Assembly: GCA_038030265.1 (NCBI GenBank)
Contig: CM075939.1
Location: forward strand, 54,169,253 to 54,233,252
From: Corythucha ciliata
Taxonomy: Eukaryota > Arthropoda > Insecta > Hemiptera > Tingidae
DNA: 64,000 nt
Reading direction: 5' to 3'
Translations under genes and position numbers: made by a program
Shown: positions 22,101 through 33,100 of the stretch, piece after piece
Position numbering within the stretch: position 1 is the first letter of the stretch
Layout: the number at the start of each line of letters is the position of its first letter
The notes under the pieces: model-generated
Databases searched by the model: none
What the model was told of the DNA's origin: nothing
Seen by the model: the letters and a program-made list of their open reading frames with translations, nothing else

Positions 22101-23751
22101 CGCAAAAAGGCAAAATATGCCACAAAAAAAGGCTAAAAGTGGCAAATAAACCGCTAGTTCAAGGCAATACAAGTGACGAAAAAAATCGCGGCTTAAATTG
22201 AAAAACAAAAAGAACAATAACAAACAAACAAGACCCATTTGGGACTAAAATTGAATAGTAAGGAAAAACTGGCAAATGAAATGGCCAAAAATCGCTAATT
22301 CGCAGCTAATTTTGCGAAAAACGCTAATTCACGACTGAAATTTAGAATAATGGCTAATTTAGCAGCTAAAATTGGAACAAACGCTAATCCACGGGAAAAA
22401 TTGAGAAAATCGCTATAAATAACTGCTAAAATAAAATAAAAACGCTAATTCACTGATGAAATTGACAAAAAGCGCTTATTATCGGCTAAAATTAGAGCAA
22501 TATCCTGATATGGTGAACAAAACTGAAAAGTTTTGATAATTAATTCGCTAATTATCTGCTGCTTATTAGTTCTCTGTGCGTCCTGGCTTCTGTAGATCTG
22601 TGGACAATCCAACCGCTCCTTTTTAACTAATTTATGCCAAATTTGGATAGGTTTGAAATATTCATAAATAAAATGCGTTTCTTAGGTCATTTTGTCTCGT
22701 CCGCCTCCCCCCCCCCCCGGACGGTCACCCGGCTCGCTCCCCCTCAAAGCCGGCACTGCCCCCCCCCCCCAGGAGGTCTTCAGTCTGCAGAATTTGTAGA
22801 GACCCAGTTTTTCTTGGGCAAAAAACTGATAATTTTTTGACGTCATATAATAATCATTCAGCTCAAAACGCATAAGTATTATTAACCCAAACCAAACCAA
22901 CATATTATTAGTGGCGTGGAGGCCAGGGTAGCCACCCCTGGATCCGTCACTGACCACACGAGGACGAAACGGGGCCTGGCAATATTGCAGCGTCACTATA
23001 GTTCTAAAATAAGATATAGGACCTCCGTGACGTGGTTTGTCTGCATAGGTAGAGCTCCACGAGCAGGCACTCCGCTCCTGGAGGTCGGTCGACCAGCATC
23101 GCACTGAAATACCCACCCACATCCATAAAACAAAGAAAACTCACACTTGATCATTTCAGCATCAGTGACTCCTACGACCAAACGCTTGCGGCAGTGAAGA
23201 GCAGCTTCGCTGAGCAACATTTTGTGACCCAGATGAAGACGATCAAAAGTGCCGCCCAAGACCACGTAGTCCATTTCACCCTGGTCGCTGTCACTGGCAT
23301 CCAACAACACATCATGATCCATGACTCCCTCTGAATCCCCCAAAGCGACCGACACACAACCGGACGCACGATTCGACAGGTGATTGTCGACGAACGACAT
23401 CATCTGCTCCTGTCCGAGCGGTTGATCGAAATACACGACTTCAACACTCTTTTGAGTCGCTATCTTCGAACCTGATTTGTCGGACGTCGTAAGATTTTTC
23501 ATTTTGTCAAGAAGGACTCGTACGTCCAAATCAGGGAGGCAGGCCGAATTCTCGTAGATTTTCAACATCGTCGGACTGAATTTCGTTCCAAGGGCCGTCG
23601 GCCCCGACGGAGTGGGCAGAGTGTAAGGCGTTAAATTCTTCGAAAGGAATTGTACGTACAGAGTGGATTTGACCTGTTGCTTTATCGTATCAAGAAGACG
23701 TCCAAATTTCTTCGGACTCGTACACACAAGCATACCCACTTTCTTCATCAT
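19130..23751 (-). CDS. Coasy: Bifunctional coenzyme A synthase (PPAT + dephospho-CoA kinase)
   Basis: Six exons encode 531 residues: 23751-23145, 20389-20241, 20175-19975, 19909-19652, 19590-19405 and 19324-19130 (stop TGA). All have GT-AG borders and matching phases. The enzyme performs the last two steps of CoA synthesis: adenylylation of 4'-phosphopantetheine, then phosphorylation of dephospho-CoA. Residues ~1-170 match the N-terminal extension of animal COASY. The nucleotidyltransferase motif [17 protein letters not shown] follows, and the kinase P-loop [12 protein letters not shown] lies near residue ~280. The C-terminal kinase lobe includes [11 protein letters not shown] and [12 protein letters not shown]. 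Human COASY is 564 aa, so this is full length. The start is the first of two adjacent ATGs (MMKKVGMLV). A possible acceptor (CTAACAG) 20 bp upstream may mean a 5' non-coding exon. Intron 1 (~2.75 kb) is filled with satellite arrays. Confidence 0.96.
20390..20799. repeat. CoA synthase intron 1, proximal repeat segment
   Basis: About 20470-20790 carries short degenerate repeats of the 'CACCAAAAATCACCATTT' kind. The stretch ending in a ~16-C run at 20763 is related to 28610-28725, with shared ACACTGAC/ACGCTGAC and CTAGCATAAAA/CGAGCATAAAA blocks. No coding exon of the host gene is expected here. Confidence 0.5.
20800..22570. repeat. Inverted pair of S1 arrays in CoA synthase intron 1
   Basis: 20800-21560 is in T-rich orientation and 21800-22565 is A-rich. 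The ~240 bp between them carries the array cap (complement of CGAAAGGAGCC ... GAAAATCGTC). This repeats the architecture of 3455-5310. It lies inside a transcribed intron, so the pre-mRNA contains two long complementary but diverged strands. Confidence 0.78.
22571..23144. other. CoA synthase intron 1, distal segment
   Basis: This holds two C-tracts (~22707 and ~22760) and a terminus-like GGATCCGTCACTG ending near 22952, resembling hAT-like right ends. No gene. The plus-strand frames here are chance. The exon 1 donor AAGT|GTGAGT lies at 23145/23144. Confidence 0.45.
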
Positions 23752-24184
23752 TGATACTTCACGCAATTCGCTCTGTTAGGAAAGTAAGTCAAAAGTCCAA
23801 AATTGATGTTGCTAACACGTTAGTCACCAACCGGTACATTTACAGGAATGATCAAGAACACTTAACCGCGACTAAAAGTAAAGTTTGTTTGACCTTCAGC
23901 GAGGCTGTTTATTTTAAATTACGTTACTCAACAAAAAGACAAGGATAATAGCCGGAATGTGCAAGTTTATTAGTTCCCCTTTATTGATAATTTGTTTATC
24001 AGTCATGCTCCCTCCCTCCACGTCCCACCATGACAACTCGTAGAAAACCGTCGTGAGGCTTCGCTTTCTAACCTGCTCAGCTTTCTTCTCCCTTGGAAGT
24101 TTCTCAGGCCTAGGACACTGGTGCTCGTAAATCTAGTCATAATACATCGTTTAATTAGTTTTTTTAAGTAATTAATTAACAGGA
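23752..24184. promoter_or_regulatory. Shared upstream region of CoA synthase and BCCIP
   Basis: The two start codons are divergent and 433 bp apart, so both promoters must lie here unless a 5' non-coding exon extends one gene. I see no TATA box or other defined element. The region is comparatively free of repeats, unlike both introns beside it. Confidence 0.55.
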
Positions 24185-27100
24185 ATGTCTGCTCCACCTA
24201 AAAAACAAACCTTCGAAAGTGGGGAAAGTGATTCGGATGACGCCTGTTCGGATGGATCTGAAGAAGGCGTCCAGTACACCGGGGGCGAGGTTAGTGACAA
24301 TAAAACCACGTGCTTCTTTCCTTGTTTTCCGTTTAATTTCAATTCGTTTTCATACAGGAAATTCAAGTAAATTTCGAAGGAAGAAATCCCACAGATGACG
24401 ATTTCCACGGCATTAAAACGCTACTGAATCAATTGTTTCTAAAGGCTCACGTAAACTTGAGCGAACTGACAGATTTGATAATCAGTCAGAGCAATATCGG
24501 TTCCGTCATAAAAGTGCGTAGTCCGATTCAAAATTATTAGTCCTCGTTCAAAACCAGCGAATTATAGCAAAGTGGTGGCGATGAAATGGACGATGATGAC
24601 GACAGTGACGACGGGCTTATGGAAGTCTTTGGAATCACGTCTGTCATCAACTTGACTTCGAAAAAAGTAACTTTGTTAGAATTGATTTTTTTTTTTGTTC
24701 CTACCGGTCTCTATTGTCTTCTTAATGTGTTATTTCAGAATTTTGAAGCGGTTGATCAACTTCGAAAACTTCTTTCGGAACTTTGCTCCGAACATGGAAA
24801 CGACAAAATCAAAAACACGGTCAAAACGTTGCTCGACGATGACAGTAAACATTTGGGTCTCATTATCAACGAAAGATTTGTGAACATCCCACCTCAAATC
24901 GTGGTCCCTCTATTCGAGACACTAAGGTTTGTAAAGAAAAATTTGATTCTGTTGTAGTTCACCAAAGTGTTGAGTATGCTTGGTTTTTCCTGTTGGAAAA
25001 TGGATCAAGCAATAATTGATCTTTGGGAAAGCAAACACGACTTCACGAGGTTGTTTGAATACAATTTTTGTATCTGCCTCTGGGTCGTACAGTGTTCTAG
25101 GTCTTTTTCGCTGTCAAACTACATTTCTCGTGTGTAGGTGTACGGTGGAGTCTGTTTAGTCGATAAAACCTCTTGCCACCAAAGTGATGTATTTTGGTCA
25201 GGGCCGTCTTTACTAAAGTTGGGGCCTGGGATAACATTAGGCACCCTCTGTTGAATTGGGGGGGGGGGGGTCACTTTCTTTTCCTCGTGAGATTAACTTC
25301 GTTGGGTGTGAAGACTCCACGGAACGCATGCACTGAGCTTATGGACGTAAAAAAAAAAAGATTGTTTCTGATGCTCACCAAAGTGTTGAGTATGCTTGAT
25401 TTTTCCTGTTGGAAAATGAATCAAGCAATAATTAATCTTTGGGAAAGAAATCATGACTTCACTAGGCTGTATAAATACAATTTTTTCAATTTGCCTGTGG
25501 ATCGTATAGTGTTCTCGGTTTTATTAGTTGTCGAGTTGCATTTTAACACTCTGCTGATAGTTGAAAAGCCTCGGTCACAAGCGTGCTGTGGAAGTTCATG
25601 TAACCCATTTAGTCGATAAGACGTCTTGCCACCGAAGTGATATATTTTGTTTGGTTTTGTAGATTCCACAAACGCATGCATTGAGCTGGTGGGCATGAAT
25701 GGCGATTCGACCAATTCAAGGGGTGGGGGGGGGGGTAATTCAGATCCGCCCGAGCGCCCACGAAGATTTGATCTCACTTCTCAACCTTTGCTCTGTCCAC
25801 TCAAGTTAAGCTTGATTACTGAGCAGACTACGGATATCACCCCTTTCATCCCAAATTTCGCACTTTCAGAAATTAATTTCACGTGTTTGGTCTTTCCCAA
25901 GTACAAATTTTGAGGATTAATGCTCACAAAAACCAATTTCACAGGTTGTGGCCCGTAAAAAGCGAATTCACGGGGTTGACCCATTTCAAACATGCAAATC
26001 CGCTAGTTGGGCACTTTCGAACACATAATATTTCATGGATTTGGCGGTTTTGGCAAATTCAATAACCAAATTTCGCCTCCGGTAACTTCTAAAAAGCAAA
26101 TCGTCAGTTTGACTGTTTCTAAAACAAAATTTTGTGAATCTGGCATGTCAGAAACAACTTCACAGGGTTACCTCTCTTAAAAAAACCAACTTCGCGGAAA
26201 ATTCACATTGGCCCCCTCCTCCTCCCCGTTGAATTTACAGTGCCTTGGACCATTCCAAGCTGCTTGCGGGGCCAATTCGGTCTATTCCAGTTCATAAGGT
26301 TCGCATTACAATTTCAGTTTGAAATTCCAGCATTTCGAGGGAAAAAGCTGTAATTGTGGCAATGCATAAAATTCGGAAAACTTACTGGTTATCCCCAAAA
26401 TTTGATTTTCAGGTTTTATAGCTGGCAATTAAGTTGATGCTACAGACTGTTTACGCTATCCAAAGTCCCATTTTTCGAAGGAATGATCATACAAATTGCG
26501 AACTTCGCGCCACAAACTAGCAATCCATGTACAGAAAAACTGTCAATTTGACCTCCGAAACGTAGAAGCCAGATCCCGGAAGTCCGATAAAAAAATCAAA
26601 ATGTGTCGACGAAAACCTCACCGGGGCCTTATTCCGAGCAGTCGGGGAAAATTTCCGCAAGCGGGATCCAAGGGCTCCGAATAAGAAATAACATTATCCC
26701 GCCATAGCAACAGTGGCGGATCCAAGGGAGGGGCCCTCCCAAAATCTAACGAGGGATTGTCACATTCTCAAATTTTAGGGTGAAAGGTTCTGTTCTGAGA
26801 CAGACGAGATTTTACTAGTCCCCTCGAAGCGTTATCAACAGAAAAATACTGTGCCCTAAACGGCCCAGAAATGAATATTTCACGTCGTGGTCATCGGTAT
26901 CAGCCGATTATATTGACTCCAGGGTCACCAGTACGAGCGGACGGTGACAAAACAAAAATGTTGTCTCAATTTTCGGTTTCCCTGTGTAGAGAAACCCCAA
27001 AATGGAAAGATTCAGCCGCCGATCGTGTTTCGCTCTACTAGAAATGGCTTGACAGCCATTGGCTGCTTTAAAATGGCCAAACTACGGCTATTCCTACCAT

Positions 27101-30100
27101 AAAAACAGCTAAACTGACTGCAATCACACCCCAAAGTGGTTAAACTGACGATTAGTGCCTAGCAAATGGCTGAACTGACTATATTCGCGCCATGAAAATT
27201 GCCAAACCGGAAATTCCCGCTCTAAAAAATAGTCAAACGGACTTGAAGCGGCCTAAAAATGGTTAAGCTGTCGCTAAAAATGGCTAAATCAACTATTTGT
27301 GCGCCAAAAATGACAAAATCAACCATTTGCGCGCCAAAAATGTCAAAACTGGCAATTCGCGCGCCAAAATTGGCCAATACTGATCATATGCGTCTCTGGC
27401 TTGACGGACCATATTCGCGTTCCAAAAACAGCTAAACTGACTACTCGCACCCAGAAAATGCCTAAAAGATTAATCCGACCCTGAAAAGTGCAAAATCGAC
27501 CATTCGCGAGCAACGAATGGTGAAACTGACCATTCTTTGCTTTTGGCTTGACGTGACTATTTTTATGGCCTGAAAAATGGCAAAAATGACGATTAGTGCC
27601 TTGAAAATGACTAAATTGACTGAATTCACGCTCTAAAAATGACGAAACTGACTTTACGAGCCCAGATTTCGCGCCCTAAATGCCTGAACACGTGATTCCA
27701 GCGTGGAAAATGGCTAAACATGCAATGCCTGCTGTAAAAAAAAAAAGGGCAAAACTGACGATTCTTGCCTTTAAAATATCGCACTGGCTAATATTCACTT
27801 GTTATTACGTATAAATGACCAGACAATTTGCACTTTGGAAATGGCAAACATGACCATTCCCAACATAAAAATGGTATGACGGACTATTTGCACCACACAA
27901 ATAGCAAAACTGACTGTTTGCGTCCGAAAGTCGTCTGTACTGCATTTGCGCCATGTTTAAATGACGCTATTCATGTCACGCCTGATGTGACTTGCTGCGC
28001 CGAAAAAAAAAAATTGTCAAATAAGAGGCTATTCGCACCCTTAAAAGATTAATTGAGTCAATCGGTGAACCATTCGATCCCTCCCTCCTCCGAATAGCAC
28101 CGTCTTCACCTTATTAAATGAAGTGATGGAGAGGGCTCAACCCTCCTGAGCCTGGGATCCGCGACTGCTAAGGTTGAACCTTTGCCGTGTACTGTGGTTT
28201 GGAACCTGATGGTATCACAGTGAAAACCACTTCAACCGCTCGTCAAAATACGCTATTTTGCCAATGTTTTTTGAATTTTTTTGTCGTTTTTTCCAGAAAG
28301 TGCCCAGGGACGGTTTTTAGGCTGAACGTTTATGTTTTCAAAGTGTTTCTATTTGAACCGGACGAGGTTTATGAGACCCTTGGGCATTTACCACTAGAAA
28401 ACGTGCCAAGGGGGTCAAAACGATAAGGGCGGGAGCAAGGTTGAACGCGCCGATTTTCGGGTTCATCGCGTCCAAAACTGTGGTGGTACATGATGGGGGT
28501 CATGGCCCCCTCCTTGAGCAAACTCTGGATCCGCGCCTGCATAGCAACCACACTTCCGGCATTTTTCCCGACGTTTCTGAATAGGGCCCCGGAACGGTCA
28601 AAGTTTTCCTAGAAACTCACAATTCGCACCAGACACTGACTCTTCTAGCATAAAACTAGAATTTGGCCCTTGGAATCCTGGATCTGTAGAATCGGTAAGG
28701 GTCTTGCCCCCCCCCCCCCAAACTGGTAATTTTGTGGCGTGGTCTAGCCACAGGTGGCAGGTGTGGCATTCAGTCCAGCGAGCACAGATAAGAAATATAG
28801 GGAGTGTATTAATAGAAAACATGATACAAGACACGTCCCATTTGCCCTTCTCTTAGTGCCCAGTTTATGGAGAAAAAAAAGTGTTGAATGCGGTTTCCCA
28901 TAAATTTGTTTTACTAATTTGAAGCTCATCTTCCGCAGATGAACCTTTCAGCTGTCAATTTCGTTTTACCGTTCAGCAAAAGCAGCCGTTTTTTAAAATT
29001 TAAATTCGTTTCCAAACTTTAGGTCGGTCGTCCACTGGAAGCGTTTTCGAGCGGCGCGACAACGAGCGGACATCCCAAAGCCTCAAATTGAATGTGACAT
29101 CGTCCACTGCGGGCTTTAGCAGCAGTGAATTCAATTTATGTCTTTTTGTATGTACGCTCGTTGTGGCGCCGCTAGAAAACGCTTCCAGTGGACGACCGGC
29201 CTCGATGCTTTGGCTTGTATGATCATTCCCAATAGTTTTCCAGGGAGTCTACAAACCTGGAAAAATCAGGGAATTTTGTGAATTTATGAGAAAAGTCAGG
29301 GAAAAATGACAAAGCGATTTTTTTTCACGAACGTCATGCTACCATGGAAGTAAATTGGAGTACAAAATTACTATTAGGATTATGACCTACCTCACTGTCC
29401 TGTCGAGTTATGTGAGTCATGACCGCTTTTTTGCGGTCAAAACGAACCGGTTTCGGCTACTTGCCATCTTCAGCGTATGGAAGTACAACTGAAACTCAAC
29501 AACTGAAAACTGAGTTTCAGTTGTACCTACTTCCATTTTTTTTTTTTTTTTTTTTTTCAAAAGTAACTTTATTTTGTTATACACTATCAAGTGGGTACAT
29601 TATTTGATTTATACAATTTTCATGCGGCGCATGTGGTAAATTGACTACCCAGTGGTAGTTATATACAATAGTTTTTAGAGGTACAAACACACTGGTGTAG
29701 ATAACATCTCAGTGCAGCAAATAACATCCGAAAGCATCACTGGCTAATGAATATAGCAGCTGATAATATGGGTAATGAATAACAGTAACAACAATGGATA
29801 ACAAACACTTGAGGTAACAGCGTAGAGGTAGTGAGAGACCAGAGATAGGTAGGGTCAATAAGTAGTTGCTTGGTTGAGCTATCAGGATTCAGGTATTAGG
29901 TGGTCTGAATGCCATTTTCGCTTGAGGCGTCTTTGTGGTCGCGGTGGGCGGGGTTCTCGAGAATGGCGGCAATTATAGGGTTGTCGTGGTTGATCATGCG
30001 GTGGGCCATGTTATTGTAGGAGGCTGATATGATGTCAGGAATTGTAGGCATATTGAGATCCGAATGGAGCGTAGTATTTCGAACATACCATGGTGCACCC

Positions 30101-33100
30101 GTGACCAAACGTAGGATTTTGTTCTGTTGTGTGGAAATTCGCCGGATTTGTGTGTTACTGGCCGACCCGCATATCGCGCAGGCATACTGCCAGATTGGTT
30201 TTAGGAGGGTTACATAGATTAGACGCTTAGTATGGAGGGGGACCTGGTTGCTATCAAATAGATGGTAGAGCTGGCGGGTACGGTAACGGATACTGGTTAC
30301 TGTAGTTGCGATGTGCGTATTCCAACATAGTCTGCTATCCAGAGTAACCCCTAGATATTTAACAGAGTCCTTTCTTGAGACGGCTTCGTTGTTGAGCAGA
30401 AGGTCAGTAGGTGGTGCTGCTGTTCGATAGGTAAAGCATACCAAAGATGTTTTTCCCGGATTAAGCTTTATTTTCCACATGGTGCTCCATTCATAAAGGC
30501 GATTAGCGTATTCTTGCAGAGTCGCAAGTGCTGAATCTCGATCAGTGTGTCGGGCGAGGACAGCTTGGTCATCTGCAAACTGGGCAGAAGTGATGCCTAA
30601 CTGGGTGGGTACATCATGTGTGTAGAAAATGTATAGCAGGGGCCCAAGGATACTTCCCTGGGGGACACCCGCCGCGATCGGATAGGACTTGGAGGTAGCA
30701 TCTTGGTAGCACACTGAAAAGGTTCTGTTGGTAAGGTAGGATTGCAGGATGCGGTAGTATGTATCGGGTAGGTGGTATTTAACTTTGAGAGCAATCCCGG
30801 ATGCCACACCCGGTCAAATGCCTTTTCGACATCTAGGAACAGGCCATAACAGTATTGTTTCTGCTCGAAGGCTTGAAGTATTTCATCGACCACACGGTGA
30901 AGCTGTTGCGGGCAAGAATGGAGAGCTCTAAAACCGAATTGTTCGGGAGGGAGGAGGTGCTCTAGAGATGTTAAAAGTTCGGGGAGCAGGAGTCTCTCGA
31001 AGATTTTTGATAAGACCGAGAGCAGGCTGATGGGTCTATAACTTTTCACATCATTTGAGGCCTTACCTTTCTTTGTGACCATCACGACTCGAGCGAATTT
31101 CTACCTGGTGGGAAAATAGCCTAGCCTCAGGATTGCGTTAAACAGTTGGTTCATCTGGACCAGTGCCTTCCGTGGTAGATGTGTAAGCAGGGGCTTAGTT
31201 ATGCCATCAGAGCCAGGAGCCTTTCTCGAGCGTGAGCTTGATATTGCCGTCCGGACCTGTGCAGGTGTGAAGAATTTACGAAATGGAGAAAGTAGAAGAG
31301 GTGTTTCAAGGCCTGTAGAGATTCGTTCATCGAATTACTGATCTCCCATTTGGTTTGGTGTAAATTGGAGTGCAAGTGTGTCGGCAAAGGCCTCTGCTTT
31401 CTCCAGAGGGGTACACAGCCAAGAGTTATATTTCGATTGCCTCCATTGTGCATGTGCTTGGGTTTTGATTTGATGTAGGGCAGCGAGGTGAGGGTGAGCA
31501 GAGTATTTTGTTTTGTGAGTTTGAGAAGTATGGGTAGAGCTTGCAACAGTGGCTGCAAACTGTATATTTCGCGTGAGGATTGTAGCCGCTCGGTCAATGT
31601 CAACTGGAGTCTTCAAAGGAAGTTGAAGGTCCGTGGATACGTCTAGCGTACTTTCATAGACTTTCCAGTCAAAGGGGTATCTTATCAGTGTGTTCCCACG
31701 GGCTCTGGTGAGGTGGGAATGGCCAAACCTGAGGAGGGTTGGGAAGTGGTCGGAACTGAGGTCCGGTATAACTATGGGTTGGTTAGTTAGGTGGTCGATC
31801 CCTTTCCCTAGGAAGAAGTCCAGGACATCAGGGGTGATGTGCTGTCTATCAGGATAGTAGGTGGGCTCAATGGGATGTATCACCTTGATGTTGAAGCGGT
31901 GCACGATTTGGCGAAGTAGGTCTCCTCGTGGGTTTGATACATTAGAGCCAAAGCTGGGGTGCTTCGAATTAAAGTCACCTCCCATCAGGAATCTACCGCC
32001 GAGCTCATGAATAACGCCAATAAAGTCGCTTGGTTGGAGTCTATGGCTGGGGGAAGAGTAGAATGAAGCAAGTTGGAATTTTTGGTTGCCGACATAGACA
32101 GAGACTCTAGCCACTTGTACTCGTGTTTCCTGGATAATTGGTAGCTCATCGTGATTTATAGATTGCGATTCCGCTAGGATGATCCGCTCTGTAGCATTTA
32201 TAGCCCTCAATGTAGAATGGGTGACCATTGATGAGTTTTGTTTCAGTAGCAAGGAGAACGTCTATTTGATTTGTATGCAAGAAATAGTCGAGTTCGAATA
32301 GTTTATTGGCTATGCCACGGGCATTCCACGTGCAGACGTTGAGGGATCGCATATCAATGTTATTATCCATTGATATTGAGTAATTTGGGTATAATTTGGG
32401 CTAGGGTCTGAACCAGGGGCTGTATGATGGTTATTAGGCTTTCTATTCTTTTGATAAGTAGGTTAATGGTGGTATCTTGTTGAGTAGCTTCGGCATATGA
32501 CTGTACAGGGGGAAATGCATTAGTTCTGACAGGTGGAGGACGACGGTGCAAAGGGGGGAACGATGGAGAGGAGGAGGGCCCGCAGGTTGGGGGAGAAGGA
32601 GTGATTTTAATCTGTTGCATAGGGTTTTGGGATTTTTGGAATCGCGTGTGCACCGGACACCCTTTATAATTGGCCGTGTGTGACCCTCCACAATTTGTAC
32701 AATTTGGTAGTTCTGAGGCGGGTTTAGTGCATTGTTCGGAGGGATGAAGCATGCTGCACTTGACGCAACGTGGCTGCTGGTGACAGAAATTTTTGCTGTG
32801 CCCGTATTCTTGGCACTTGGTGCATTGTATGACTGACTTTTTAAGGTCGAGGGGTTTCAATTCTGACAATGGCGTGGCACAGTTTTGTGAGGTGAAAGAT
32901 TTCGGCGTTTTTGACGTGTGGTTCTAGGTCGACAAAGAAGAGCGGAAGCGGAAGTTTGCTGACTGGATGAAGAACGGGCACTATTTGTCGAGAATTATAC
33001 CCTAGGTTCTTTAACTCTTCGCCAATATATTTTGTATCGCAGGAGTGATGGAGGCCCCGTACGACAACTCGGAAGGCCCTTTCTGAGTACGATTGGTAGG

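Noticed and set aside
22682..23122. Extended minus-strand frame running into CoA synthase exon 1
   Set aside because: The exon 1 donor at 23144 fits the phase of exon 2 exactly (t|cc gives Ser). The extension is intron with C-tracts and a transposon end.
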